DNA from: Chelatococcus sambhunathii
GTDB taxonomy: Bacteria; Pseudomonadota; Alphaproteobacteria; Rhizobiales; Beijerinckiaceae
Direction: 5' to 3'
DNA length: 45,078 nucleotides
Assembly: GCF_001418005.1 (NCBI RefSeq)
Contig: NZ_LIOL01000007.1
Location: 157,735 to 202,812, forward strand
Shown: positions 1-8,451 of the stretch, one piece after another
How the letters are laid out: every line of letters starts with the position of its first letter
Numbering within the stretch: position 1 is the first letter of the stretch
Notes under the pieces: generated by a model
Database searches by the model: none
The model's input: the letters and a program-made list of their open reading frames with translations, nothing else
What the model was told of the DNA's origin: nothing
Program-made: the position numbers and the translations under genes

Positions 1-565
1 GTTTCAATCCGCGCCCCCGCACGGGGAGCGACGATAGAGGCCCGCCTGACGGATAGCCTCGATCATGGTTTCAATCCGCGCCCCCGCACGGGGAGCGACC
101 CTGCGCGACGCGCTTGCCAGCCTCCCGGAGCATGTTTCAATCCGCGCCCCCGCACGGGGAGCGACCGCGATGAAGGCAGAGCTGGTGACCTTCGTCGAGT
201 TTCAATCCGCGCCCCCGCACGGGGAGCGACTTTGCGCCCGGCAGTACGTTGTTGATGTTGCGCGTGTTTCAATCCGCGCCCCCGCACGGGGAGCGACAGG
301 CGGCGCCAAAGCCTGATGCCGGAGCAGAGCAGGTTTCAATCCGCGCCCCCGCACGGGGAGCGACTCCAGATGGCGATGTCGGTTTTCATGACACCCTCAG
401 TTTCAATCCGCGCCCCCGCACGGGGAGCGACATGCATCGAAAGCCCGTTCGGTTCGCCAAGCTTCTCGTTTCAATCCGCGCCCCCGCACGGGGAGCGACC
501 GGTCCGCCAGATCCACTCACCGTCCTTGCCGATGTTTCAATCCGCGCCCCCGCACGGGGAGCGAC
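1..565 (-). CRISPR. Type I-C-like CRISPR array, left part outside window
   Basis: Nine identical 32-bp repeats start at 1, 68, 134, 199, 266, 333, 400, 468 and 534, separated by eight unrelated spacers of 33-36 bp. On the plus strand each repeat begins GTTTCAATCC and ends GGGGAGCGAC. Read on the minus strand it begins GTCGCTCCCCG and ends ATTGAAAC, which is the type I-C form whose 3' end gives the crRNA 5' handle, so the array should be transcribed right to left. The repeat can fold through CGCTCCCC and GGGGGCG. The first repeat starts exactly at base 1, so the array probably continues to the left. The repeat at 534-565 is not degenerate, which fits it being the leader-proximal end. No cas gene is visible in the window. 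Confidence 0.97.
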
Positions 566-948
566 CGCCTCTTCTTAGCCGATTGCAGGAACAAGCAAAA
601 TAGAGCCGGAAGCGCGAACCGCGTCGTGCCGCTGCCCAGGAGAGCGAAGCGTTTTCTGCGTGACGATGATGTTTCAACGATGTCAAGGAGCCAGGGAGTG
701 CGCGAACAGGGCCGGTTTTTTCGGCATGCTTGGGGTTCGCGCTTCCGACGCGCAGTTGGTCGTGCTGCGGTTGCGGGTGGCGTCTCGGCCGGGCCAACGC
801 GGCACTGTCGGCCGGTCATCGGCCCTGCCCCCGCCTGCACCCGACGCAGACGCACGCCATGTTATGATCGCGCAAGCCGCCGGCCGGGGTTGAGATCGGG
901 CGGCCGCCATTCGCGCCGTGGGTTCTATCCGTCCGATCGCGCTGCGGG
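566..948 (-). other. Gene-free stretch holding the probable CRISPR leader
   Basis: Given the repeat orientation, the leader and promoter of the array should lie just right of base 565. The first ~40 bases here are locally richer in A/T than the surroundings, which fits a leader but proves nothing. No cas1, cas2 or other cas gene is found here, although type I-C loci usually place cas2 just upstream of the leader. The open frames across this stretch have Arg/Pro-rich, low-complexity translations and look like GC artefacts. I see nothing else. Confidence 0.4.
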
Positions 949-1278
949 CTATCGCCGCGTGCCGCCACCGTCAAACAGGTGGGGCAGGGCTGCGATCTGG
1001 TGTTCCTGCGCCGGGTCCGAACCCGCCCGCGTTTCCGGCCGCGCCCCCCGCCTCGCCCTCGCATGCCTCACGAGAGCAAGGCCAAGAGCGCTTGTCAGGC
1101 CACCGCAGAAGGCGAGGTACATGGCCACGGCTTCGGCGCCCGAGACAGTCGAGGTGAGCCATGCCGCGCAGGCCGCAAGGCCGGCGAGGCCGCTCGTGAC
1201 GATCCAGGCGGGAGCACAGGTGAAGATACCGGTCAAGAAGCCGCCACAAGCGGCCAGTGCGGCAAGAAGAATGAACAT
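949..1278 (-). CDS. Small hypothetical membrane protein (109 aa)
   Basis: The 109-residue product starts MFILLAALAACGGF and carries about three hydrophobic segments (roughly residues 2-20, 24-45 and 50-70), followed by a polar, Arg-rich tail. This suggests a small inner-membrane protein with a cytoplasmic C-terminus. AGGATA lies about 7 nt before the ATG, which supports the start. I do not recognise a family. It sits alone between the CRISPR leader region and the binding-protein gene, with about 93 bp between them, and no operon is evident. The hydrophobic segments and ribosome binding site make it more credible than the overlapping plus-strand frames. Confidence 0.55.
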   Translation of the reverse strand: MFILLAALAACGGFLTGIFTCAPAWIVTSGLAGLAACAAWLTSTVSGAEAVAMYLAFCGGLTSALGLALVRHARARRGARPETRAGSDPAQEHQIAALPHLFDGGGTRR

Positions 1279-1324
1279 CGGCTATCCTGGCAAGGCAATG
1301 AGCAATTAGAAACGATTGATCTCA

Positions 1325-1350
1325 AAATCCGTCCCCCAACGGGGATGGTC
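1325..1350 (-). terminator. Possible terminator after the amino-acid binding-protein gene
   Basis: On the minus strand CCATCCCC and GGGGACGG can pair around a GTTG loop with one A-C mismatch, followed by ATTTTG. It lies about 20-45 bp after the stop of the 1372-2394 gene. The T-run is short, so it may be weak. Confidence 0.35.
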
Positions 1351-1371
1351 CGGGTGAACATGCCTCCTCGT

Positions 1372-2394
1372 TTACCTGAGCGGTGGCGCGTACTGGATTC
1401 CCCCCAGGCTCCAGAGCTGGTTGATGCCGCGCGGGATGCCGAGCTTCGAGCCGACGCCGACGTTGCGCTCGTAGACCTCACCGTAGTTGCCCACAGCGCG
1501 GACGATGCGGACCACCCAGTCGTTGGTGAGGCCGAGCTTCTCACCGAAGCCGCCTTCCGTGCCGACGAGACGCCGCACGTCGGGTTTGCTCGAACGGAGC
1601 GCTTCGTCGATGCGCGTCGACGACACGCCAAGCTCCTCGGCGTTGAGCATGGCGAAGCTCACCCATTTCACAATGGTGAACCAGACCATGTCGTCACTGC
1701 GGACGGCGGGCGCGAGCGGCTCCTTCGAGATGATGTCCGGCAGGACGGAGTGGTCGGACGGGTTCTCGAGCGCCAGTCGCTCGGCGTGCAGCTGCGACAC
1801 ATCGCTCGAGATGGCCGTGCAGCCCCCCTCGCTGTAGGTCCTCACGGCCTCCTCGGGCGAGGAGACGACCACGGTCTCGAGCGTCATGCCGTTGGCATCG
1901 GAAAAGTCGCGCAGGTTGACCTCGCTCGTCGTGCCCGCCTGCACGCAGACCTTCATCCCGTTCATTTCCAGCGCCGAGCCGATGGCGCGCGCCTTGGGCA
2001 CGAGGAAACCCTGGCCGTCGTAATAATTCACGGCGGTGAAGACGATGCCGTGGTCCACCTCGCGTCCCAGCGTCCAGGTGGAATTGCGCGAGAGAACGTC
2101 CACCTTGCCGCTCTTCAGCGCCTCGAAGCGCTCCGCCGCCGAGAGGGGGACGAACTCCACCTTGGCAGGGTCGTCGAAGATCGCCGCCGCGATGGCGCGG
2201 CAGAAGTCGACGTCGAAGCCGCTCCATTGCTCCTTGCCGTCCCGGGCGGAGAAACCCATGAGGCCCTGGCTGACGCCGCAGACAAGCTTGCCGCGCTGCT
2301 TGACCGTGTCGAGCGTACCGGCTGCCGCCGGTGCCGCGAGCGCTGCTGCCGCCACAAAACCGGCGGCCGCGGCCGCATTTGCGATGACGCGCAT
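1372..2394 (-). CDS. Amino acid ABC transporter substrate-binding protein (AapJ/BztA-like)
   Basis: This is a 340-aa periplasmic binding protein of the polar amino acid family (SBP_bac_3). It starts MRVIANAAAAAGF with a signal peptide that probably ends near residue 25 (AAPAAA-GT). The mature part shows the AapJ/BztA layout: LDTVKQRGKLVCGVSQ, GFDVDFCRAIAAAIF, the KSGKVDVLSRNSTWTLGRE ligand-pocket region, and a C-terminal segment ending in GINQLWSLGG. Family members deliver glutamate, aspartate and related amino acids to AapQMP permeases. The GGGGAAGG just before the ATG at 2394 favours this start over an in-frame GTG at 2421. No permease or ATPase gene is adjacent, so it is an orphan binding protein whose partner lies elsewhere. 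Confidence 0.9.
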   Translation of the reverse strand: MRVIANAAAAAGFVAAAALAAPAAAGTLDTVKQRGKLVCGVSQGLMGFSARDGKEQWSGFDVDFCRAIAAAIFDDPAKVEFVPLSAAERFEALKSGKVDVLSRNSTWTLGREVDHGIVFTAVNYYDGQGFLVPKARAIGSALEMNGMKVCVQAGTTSEVNLRDFSDANGMTLETVVVSSPEEAVRTYSEGGCTAISSDVSQLHAERLALENPSDHSVLPDIISKEPLAPAVRSDDMVWFTIVKWVSFAMLNAEELGVSSTRIDEALRSSKPDVRRLVGTEGGFGEKLGLTNDWVVRIVRAVGNYGEVYERNVGVGSKLGIPRGINQLWSLGGIQYAPPLR

Positions 2395-2417
2395 TCCCTT
2401 CCCCCTGCCCTGCCCCG

Positions 2418-3038
2418 TCACAGCTTCGCGGCGTGGCGGACGATGACCTTGGTGCCCACCGGCACCCGTTCATAAAGATCGACGATGTCGTTGTTGACGA
2501 GACGGAAGCAGCCGGATGACACGGCATGGCCGATCGTCTGCGGCTGGTTGGTGCCGTGGATGCGATAGACGGTGGCGCCGAGATAGAGTGCCCGGGCACC
2601 CATGGGATTGCCGGGGCCGCCGGCCATGAAGCGCGGCAGATAGGGCTGGCGCTGGATCATCTCCGGCGGCGGGCGCCAGTCCGGCCATTCCTGCTTGCGC
2701 GAGATCTGCAGCAGGCCCGACCACTGGAAGCCCTCGCGGCCGACCCCAATGCCGTAACGCATGGCGCGGTTGTTACCCTCTACGAGATAGAGGAAGCGTT
2801 CCGACGTGTGGATGATGATGGTGCCGGGCGCCTCCGTCGTGCGGAAGAAGACGAGCTGGCGCTCGAAGGGCCCGGAGAGGATCTCGTCGGCCTCGTCGGG
2901 CACGAAGCCCGGTTGATCCTCAATCTCCATGACGCCCCGTTGCACCTGCGCCACCGCCGGCATCGCGACCATCACCGCCAGGACAAGTCCCGCGAGCACC
3001 CCAAACAGCCGCTGGAGGAGAACGTCCGTTTCCGGCAT
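2418..3038 (-). CDS. L,D-transpeptidase (YkuD domain)
   Basis: The 206-aa product has a signal peptide or signal anchor (MPETDVLLQRLFGVLAGLVL, then AMPAVAQ). Its catalytic domain contains the YkuD signature: IHGTNQPQTIGHAVSSGCFR, with His and the nucleophilic Cys in S-S-G-C-F-R. Family members form 3-3 peptidoglycan cross-links or attach outer-membrane proteins to peptidoglycan in the periplasm. FRTTEAPGTIIIHTSERFLY and the NPMGARALYLG segment are typical of alphaproteobacterial ErfK/YbiS/YcfS/YnhG-type enzymes. GAGGTG about 7 nt before the ATG at 3038 decides the start; a second ATG at 3044 is possible. It lies 23 bp upstream of the amino-acid binding-protein gene. Confidence 0.9.
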   Translation of the reverse strand: MPETDVLLQRLFGVLAGLVLAVMVAMPAVAQVQRGVMEIEDQPGFVPDEADEILSGPFERQLVFFRTTEAPGTIIIHTSERFLYLVEGNNRAMRYGIGVGREGFQWSGLLQISRKQEWPDWRPPPEMIQRQPYLPRFMAGGPGNPMGARALYLGATVYRIHGTNQPQTIGHAVSSGCFRLVNNDIVDLYERVPVGTKVIVRHAAKL

Positions 3039-3088
3039 CGCCATCACCTCGCTTGTTCGTGGCGCGCGCAGCCGCGCCGCTGTTGCTC

Positions 3089-3595
3089 TCACCCCGCCGT
3101 CGTTCTTGCGCTCCGCGGCGCGCAATTGACATAGACCATCGTGCCGTAGCGGGACGAGACGTCCGGATCGACCCACTGCACGGTGAAGCTCGTATCGTCG
3201 ACGGCGATGAGCTCCATGTCCGTCAGGTCACCGGCCGGCCGCTCGCCCGGGCCGATGAAGGTGCGGCCCTCGCGCGTCGTCTTGACGAGGAGTTCGCGCG
3301 GCTCCTTCTCGTCGGCGAGGTTCATGATCACGCCGCCGTCGGCCCCCGCCTTGATGACATAGGGATTGCGGCACTGGGCGCGCGCTTCCTTGACCGTGCG
3401 GTCGCGGTCGGTGTCGCGGTGATAGGAACCGAGGCCCCAGCGGCCCACCAATTGCTCCGCCGTCACCGGTGGCAGGGCCGGCGTGGTCACGGCGGGCGAG
3501 ACGACGTCATCGCCCGCGCAGCCGGCAAGCAGCGCCGCGCCGGTAATCCAGAAAGCCGTTGACAGATACGCCCGACGCTCGATCGCAAAACCCAT
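3089..3595 (-). CDS. Hypothetical lipoprotein
   Basis: The 168-aa product begins MGFAIERRAYLSTAFWITGA and has a lipobox, LLAGC, with the lipidated Cys at residue 26. A Pro/Val-rich linker follows, then a compact beta-rich domain starting near GRWGLGSYHRDTD. That domain contains a Cys at RAQCRNPYVI and ends YGTMVYVNCAPRS. It is probably an outer-membrane or periplasmic lipoprotein of a conserved rhizobial type without known function. GGGGGGA upstream of the ATG at 3595 supports the start. It may be co-transcribed with the L,D-transpeptidase 50 bp downstream, which would suggest a cell-envelope role, but that is inference. Confidence 0.75.
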   Translation of the reverse strand: MGFAIERRAYLSTAFWITGAALLAGCAGDDVVSPAVTTPALPPVTAEQLVGRWGLGSYHRDTDRDRTVKEARAQCRNPYVIKAGADGGVIMNLADEKEPRELLVKTTREGRTFIGPGERPAGDLTDMELIAVDDTSFTVQWVDPDVSSRYGTMVYVNCAPRSARTTAG

Positions 3596-3703
3596 GGCAT
3601 TCCCCCCTTTGCCAGGTTGCGCAGCCGCGGGCCGAGCCGGCGGCGGCAAGAGCATCACGACGAAAGGACGGTGGGTCAAGCCGCTTTGCGTGCAAGGGGT
3701 GGA

Positions 3704-4357
3704 TCAGAACGGCCAGAGATGCGTGAAGAAGGCGACGGCGGCAGCAACGAGCGCCGTCGAGATGGCGGCCAGCACGGCAAGGCTCGCGAGCTTGCCCAGC
3801 CAGCCGACGGCGACCGCGATGCCGTCGCGCTCCATGAGCCCGATAGCGAAGGCCGAGATGGCGAAGGCCGGCAGCATGTTGCCGAAGGGGATCGGCAGGA
3901 AGAGGATGATCGCGAGGATGAGGCAGGCGCCGCCGATGATGCGGTCGTGCATCGGGTTGAAGAGGCCGGTCAGGCGCGGCTGCAGCATGCGCTCGAACCG
4001 CGTCAGATGCGGCAGCAGCTTGTCGGCCATGGCGGCGAAATCGTTGCGCGCCAGCGAGCGCTCCGTGATGAACTGCGGCAGCCACAGCACCGGCCGGCCG
4101 AGCATGAGCTGCGCCGCGATGAACAGAAGCGGAGCGCCGAGCACGGACGAGGTGCCGGGCGGCAGCGGCAGCACATTCGGCACCGCGAAGATGAGCATCA
4201 ATGCGCCAAAGGCCCGGTCGCCGAAGGCATCGAGAATGTCGGCGACGCGGACCCGCTCGGATGGGAAGGCCGCGAGATCCCGCAGCACCTCCGAGAAACG
4301 GCGGCGCGGGCGCGCCACCCCAAACACGACCGGCATACGATTCGTATCGTCCAGCAT
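3704..4357 (-). CDS. exoD: ExoD-family exopolysaccharide synthesis protein
   Basis: The 217-aa membrane protein matches the ExoD family. It has a cytoplasmic N-terminus (RRFSEVLRDLAAF), a conserved GDRAFGALMLIFAVPNVLPL segment with PPGTSSVLGAPLL, a polar middle (HLTRFERMLQPRL), and further transmembrane segments including FLPIPFGNMLPAFAISAFAI. ExoD affects exopolysaccharide production and alkali tolerance in rhizobia, but its biochemical role is not settled. I chose the ATG at 4357, which gives the usual family length; the in-frame extension upstream lacks family-like sequence. The ribosome binding site is weak. The gene is divergent from the osmoprotectant operon. Confidence 0.85.
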   Translation of the reverse strand: MLDDTNRMPVVFGVARPRRRFSEVLRDLAAFPSERVRVADILDAFGDRAFGALMLIFAVPNVLPLPPGTSSVLGAPLLFIAAQLMLGRPVLWLPQFITERSLARNDFAAMADKLLPHLTRFERMLQPRLTGLFNPMHDRIIGGACLILAIILFLPIPFGNMLPAFAISAFAIGLMERDGIAVAVGWLGKLASLAVLAAISTALVAAAVAFFTHLWPF

Positions 4358-4608
4358 GCGAATTCCGGCAACGAGGCCCGGCATGCGGGCGCTACGAAGG
4401 ACAGATGGGGTCCACGTCGTCAACGACAACGGCACGCCACATCTGGACGAACATCAAGGACGAATCATGACAGCGTGCGTATCGTGCGGCCTGCGGCTGC
4501 GCGCTGCGCCATGCACGCGCCGGGACATTGATGCATCGGCACGGCTCGCCCTATGCTGTCGACCATGAGGCGCGTCACGGCTCGCGCATTCGGAAGGGGG
4601 ACGCTTCC

Positions 4609-5514
4609 ATGAAGAAGACGGTCCTGGCCGCCGTCGCGGTCATTGCCATGGCAACGGGCACAGCGCGCGCCGACGTCGTCGTCGCATCGAAGATCGACAC
4701 GGAGGGCAGCTTGCTCGGCGCGATGATCCGCCTCGTGCTGCAGGAGAACGGCATCCCTGTCGTCGACCGGGTCTCGCTCGGGGCGACGCCCGTGGTGCGC
4801 GCCGCGATCAGGGCAGGCGAGATCGACATCTACCCGGAGTACACCGGTAATGCCGGCTTCTTCTACAACATGGCCGACAGCGACGTCTGGAAGGACGCAG
4901 CCAAGGGCTATGCCGAGGCGAAGAAGCGCGACTATGACGCCGAAAAGATCGTCTGGCTGACGCCGGCCCCGGCCAACAACACCTGGGCGATCGCCGTGCG
5001 TGGCGACCTCGCGGCGGCAGAGAAGCTCGCGACGATGTCGGACTTCGGTGCCTATGTGGCGAAGGGCGGCACGGTGAAGCTCGCCGCCTCGGCCGAGTTC
5101 GTCAACTCGGCCGCGGCCCTGCCCGCCTTCCAGAAGGCCTATGGCTTTACCCTGAAATCCGACCAGTTGCTGACGCTCGCCGGCGGCGACACGGCCGCCA
5201 CGATCAAGGCGGCGGCCGAGGGGACGGACGGCACCAATGCCGCCATGGTCTATGGCACGGACGGCGCCATCGCCGAGGTCGGCCTCGTCGTCATGACGGA
5301 CGACAAGGGCGTGCAGCCGGTCTATCAACCGGCGCCGATCATCCGCGAGGCGGTGCTGAAGCAATATCCGCAGATCGAGGAGTTGCTTGAACCGGTGTTC
5401 GCCTCGCTCGACCTCGAGACGCTGCAGAAGCTCAACGGGCGCATCGCCGTCGGCGGCGAGAACGCCGGTGCTGTGGCGAAGGACTACCTGACGAGCAAGG
5501 GCCTCCTGAAGTAG
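4609..5514 (+). CDS. yehZ: Osmoprotectant ABC transporter substrate-binding protein (YehZ/OsmF-like)
   Basis: The 301-aa product starts MKKTVLAAVAVIAMATGTARA, a signal peptide, and continues as an OpuAC/QAT-type binding protein. ASKIDTEGSLLGAMIRLVLQ, IRAGEIDIYPEYTGNAGFF and TWAIAVRGDL are hallmarks of the YehZ/OsmF branch, which binds glycine betaine, choline or related quaternary amines. GGAAGGGGG lies about 7 nt before the ATG at 4609; the upstream in-frame extension lacks signal-peptide character. It heads a four-gene operon with permeases at 5529 and 7702 and an ATPase at 6716. In E. coli the homologous system has low affinity and is stress-induced; the substrate here is not known. Confidence 0.92.
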   Translation: MKKTVLAAVAVIAMATGTARADVVVASKIDTEGSLLGAMIRLVLQENGIPVVDRVSLGATPVVRAAIRAGEIDIYPEYTGNAGFFYNMADSDVWKDAAKGYAEAKKRDYDAEKIVWLTPAPANNTWAIAVRGDLAAAEKLATMSDFGAYVAKGGTVKLAASAEFVNSAAALPAFQKAYGFTLKSDQLLTLAGGDTAATIKAAAEGTDGTNAAMVYGTDGAIAEVGLVVMTDDKGVQPVYQPAPIIREAVLKQYPQIEELLEPVFASLDLETLQKLNGRIAVGGENAGAVAKDYLTSKGLLK

Positions 5515-5528
5515 CGGGCCGCCCTCGC

Positions 5529-6719
5529 GTGACGGAAGAGCCGACAGCGCGCCCGGTGCCGACGGGAGCCGCCGCGGAGGGACGCGGCCTTGCGCGGCTG
5601 TGCGCCGTCGCGGCGCTCCTCGCCGTCGCGTTTGCGCCCTTCCTCGCGCTGCAGCCCAACCGGATCGTCTCGGGCGAGGGCTTCTCCCTGCCCGCACTGC
5701 CAGCCGCATGGCTCGGACTGCCGCTTGCCGCCGTCCTCACGGCCTGCGCCCTCGTCGCGGCGCTCGCGCATCATGCCGCCGTGCAGGCCTTGGCCGGAGC
5801 GGCCGGCGCGCTCGCCGCCCTCCTCGGCGCCGGCCTTGCGGCGACGGCCCTGCTGCCGGCGGGCGCGACGCTGGCGCGCGTCTCCCTCGGCTCCGGCTTC
5901 TGGCTCACCACCGGCGCCTTCGGACTGATCCTCGCCGATGCGCTCGTCAAGCTGCGCGGCGGGCCGCTGGCGCGCATCACGCTCGCCTTCGCCGCCGTCG
6001 GGGCGGTGCTCGCCGTGCTGGCGGCGGGGCTGTGGAACGACCTGTCGATCATGCGCGAATACGCGGCCAACCGCGACAGCTTCTGGCAGCAAGGGGCGCG
6101 CCATCTCGTGCTCGTTGGCGGCAGCCTCGCGCCGGCGCTGCTGCTCGGCATCCCGCTCGGCTATCTATGCCATCGCCTTGCCGCGGCGCGGGGAGCCGTG
6201 CTCGCGGTGCTGTCGGTCATCCAGACCGTGCCGAGCATCGCCATGTTCGGCCTGATGATGGCCCCGCTCGCCGCGCTCGCCGCCGCCTATCCCGCGCTCG
6301 GCGCTGCCGGCATCCGCGGCATCGGCCTGACGCCCGCCCTCCTTGCGCTGTTCCTCTATTCGCTGCTGCCTGTCGTCGCCAATACGGTGGCGGGCTTCGC
6401 GGCCGTTCCGCCGGCGGTGGTGGAAGCGGCGCGCGGCATGGGCATGGGGCCCTTGCGGCGCCTCGCCGGCGTCGAATGGCCGCTCGCCTTCCCCGTCATC
6501 GTCACGGGCGTGCGCATCGTGCTGGTGCAGAACATCGGCCTTGCGGCGGTCGCGGCGCTGATCGGCGCCGGCGGCTTCGGCACCTTCGTCTTCCGCGGCA
6601 TGGGGCAGACCGCCATGGACCTCGTGCTGCTCGGCGCTGTGCCCATCGTCATTCTCGCCTTCCTTGCCGCCGTCGTGCTCGATGCGGTCGCGGGCCGTGC
6701 GCGAGGGAGGGCGGCATGA
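5529..6719 (+). CDS. yehY: Osmoprotectant ABC transporter permease with N-terminal membrane extension (YehY-like)
   Basis: This 396-aa inner-membrane protein has two parts. The N-terminal ~170 residues form several hydrophobic segments with no transport motif. A binding-protein-dependent permease domain follows from about residue 195, with the EAA-type loop PPAVVEAARGMGMGPLRRLA contacting the ATPase. The extended N-terminus is typical of YehY and distinguishes it from the shorter YehW partner. The start is a GTG at 5529, 14 bp after yehZ. The stop overlaps the ATG of the ATPase gene (ATGA), showing translational coupling. It should pair with YehW to form the channel. Confidence 0.9.
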   Translation: MTEEPTARPVPTGAAAEGRGLARLCAVAALLAVAFAPFLALQPNRIVSGEGFSLPALPAAWLGLPLAAVLTACALVAALAHHAAVQALAGAAGALAALLGAGLAATALLPAGATLARVSLGSGFWLTTGAFGLILADALVKLRGGPLARITLAFAAVGAVLAVLAAGLWNDLSIMREYAANRDSFWQQGARHLVLVGGSLAPALLLGIPLGYLCHRLAAARGAVLAVLSVIQTVPSIAMFGLMMAPLAALAAAYPALGAAGIRGIGLTPALLALFLYSLLPVVANTVAGFAAVPPAVVEAARGMGMGPLRRLAGVEWPLAFPVIVTGVRIVLVQNIGLAAVAALIGAGGFGTFVFRGMGQTAMDLVLLGAVPIVILAFLAAVVLDAVAGRARGRAA

Positions 6720-7702
6720 TCACGGTCGAGGGACTGACGAAGAGCTTCGGGCCGGTCCGAGCGGTTGACGGCATCTCCTTCGAGCTCGCCGAGGGCGAGG
6801 CGCTGGCGCTCATCGGCCCGTCCGGCTGCGGCAAGTCGACGACGCTGCGCATGATCAATCGCCTCATCGAGCCGAGCGCCGGGCGTGTCCTGATCGATGG
6901 CGTCGACACGACGGGCATTCCACCGGCGACGCTCAGGCTGCGCATGGGCTACGCCATCCAGGGCATCGGCCTCTTCCCCCACCGTACCGTCGCCCAGAAC
7001 ATTGCCACCGTGCCGCGTCTGCTCGGCTGGCCGCGCCCACGCATCGCGGCCCGCGTCGCGGAACTGCTCGAGCTCTTCGGCCTACCGCCTGCCATCTTCG
7101 CACGCAAATATCCGCACGAACTGTCGGGCGGCCAGCAGCAGCGCGTCGGCGTGGCACGGGCCATGGCGGGCAAGCCCGCCGTGCTGCTGATGGATGAGCC
7201 CTTCGGCGCGCTCGATCCCATCACCCGCACGCGCCTGCAGGACGAGTTCCTCGCCATCCGCCGGCGCATGGGCACGACCGTGCTGCTCGTCACACACGAC
7301 ATGGATGAGGCCTTCAAACTCGCCGACCGGCTGGCGGTGATGGAGAGGGGGCGCATCGTGCAGCTCGACGCGCCGGAGAGCCTTCTGCGCCGGCCGGCGA
7401 GCGCCTTCGTCGAGTCGCTGATCGGTAGCGAGGATCGTGGGCTGAAGCTGCTCTCCCTCGCCGGCGTCACCGCTTTGATGGGGCCTGCGATGGACTGGAT
7501 GCCGATAGGCGACGGCACCTTCCGCAAGGCGGGCGCAAACGTATCCCTCGCCCCCCTCTCCGCCTCGGCGAGCCTGCGCGAGGCGGCGTCGCGCCTCGTC
7601 TTCGCCGGCGTCGACGAGTTGCCCGTCATCGACGAGGGCGGAGCGATCGTCGGCGTGATCGACATGGAGCGGATCATCGCCTTCGGCGGAGGCAGCCGGT
7701 GA
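6716..7702 (+). CDS. yehX: Osmoprotectant ABC transporter ATP-binding protein (YehX-like)
   Basis: The 328-aa ATPase carries Walker A GPSGCGKST (about residues 36-44), a Q-loop at YAIQGIGLFPH, the signature LSGGQQQRVGVARA, Walker B VLLMDEPFGALD and the switch THDMDEA. After the nucleotide-binding domain comes a C-terminal CBS-type module (LSASASLREAASRLVFAGVD, then ELPVIDEGGAIVGVI). CBS modules in this subfamily sense ionic strength or nucleotides in homologues such as OpuA. It overlaps yehY upstream and yehW downstream (TGATG), so the three are translated together. It energises the importer from the cytoplasm. Confidence 0.93.
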   Translation: MITVEGLTKSFGPVRAVDGISFELAEGEALALIGPSGCGKSTTLRMINRLIEPSAGRVLIDGVDTTGIPPATLRLRMGYAIQGIGLFPHRTVAQNIATVPRLLGWPRPRIAARVAELLELFGLPPAIFARKYPHELSGGQQQRVGVARAMAGKPAVLLMDEPFGALDPITRTRLQDEFLAIRRRMGTTVLLVTHDMDEAFKLADRLAVMERGRIVQLDAPESLLRRPASAFVESLIGSEDRGLKLLSLAGVTALMGPAMDWMPIGDGTFRKAGANVSLAPLSASASLREAASRLVFAGVDELPVIDEGGAIVGVIDMERIIAFGGGSR

Positions 7703-8451
7703 TGGCGCAGCGGCGGGGCCTCCTGCGGATCGTGGCGGCCGGGATCGCCGTCGCGCTCTTTTCCATCATGGTACTCGTCCCGCGGGCCTTCGAGCGGCCG
7801 CTCGCGGCGCTGGCGAAATTCGGCCAGCCGGCGATCTACGACCGCGACAGCATCCTGGCGCTGACCCTCTCGCATATCGGCCTCGTCATCGCGGCGAGCC
7901 TTGCGGCGCTCGTCATCGCGCTCGCCATCGGCATCTTCGTGACCCGCCCGGCCGGCGCGCAATATCTGCCGCTCGCCCGCGCCGTCGCCAATCTCGGGCA
8001 GACCTTTCCGCCCATCGCCATGCTCGCGGTCGCCGTGCCGCTTACCGGCTTCGGCGCGCGGCCGACGCTCGTCGCGCTCTTCGCCTACGGGCTCCTGCCG
8101 ATCTTCGAGAATACCATCGCCGGGCTGAAGGGCGTCTCGCCGCAGGTGGTCGAGGCGGCGCGCGGCATGGGCATGACGGGCCGGCGCATCCTCAGGGAGA
8201 TCGAGCTGCCGCTGGCGCTGCCGGTGATCATCGCGGGCTTCCGCGTCTCGATCATCGTCAGCATCGGCACGGCGACGATCGGCTCCACGGTCGGCGCACG
8301 GGGCCTCGGCGAGATCATCATCGCCGGGCTGCAGGCGGACAACCTCGCCTATGTGCTGCAGGGCGGCGTGCTCGTCGCCATGCTCGCCATCCTCGTCGAC
8401 CTCGGCCTCGGCTTCCTCGAGCGGCGGGCGCGTCAGCCGAGGAGCGCGTAG
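7702..8451 (+). CDS. yehW: Osmoprotectant ABC transporter permease (YehW-like)
   Basis: The 249-aa permease has about six transmembrane segments. The ATPase-contact loop GVSPQVVEAARGMGMTGRRI closely parallels the loop in the YehY-like protein. TIGSTVGARGLGEIIIAGLQADN is the typical C-terminal motif of QAT-family permeases. The ATG at 7702 overlaps the ATPase stop codon (TGATG), and GGAGG lies 9 nt upstream; a GTG at 7699 is the alternative. Its last 19 bp overlap the 3' end of the convergent moeA gene, so the two transcripts are antisense to each other at their ends. Confidence 0.92.
   Translation: MAQRRGLLRIVAAGIAVALFSIMVLVPRAFERPLAALAKFGQPAIYDRDSILALTLSHIGLVIAASLAALVIALAIGIFVTRPAGAQYLPLARAVANLGQTFPPIAMLAVAVPLTGFGARPTLVALFAYGLLPIFENTIAGLKGVSPQVVEAARGMGMTGRRILREIELPLALPVIIAGFRVSIIVSIGTATIGSTVGARGLGEIIIAGLQADNLAYVLQGGVLVAMLAILVDLGLGFLERRARQPRSA

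Noticed and set aside
63-603. Several open frames across the CRISPR array
   Set aside because: Their translations repeat the same short motifs once per repeat unit; they are an artefact of the direct repeats.
566-948. Searching for cas1/cas2 next to the CRISPR leader
   Set aside because: No frame there resembles a Cas protein; the stretch is too short for the expected operon.
979-2475. Plus-strand frame opposite the amino-acid binding protein
   Set aside because: Shadow of the clear SBP gene on the minus strand, without domains of its own.
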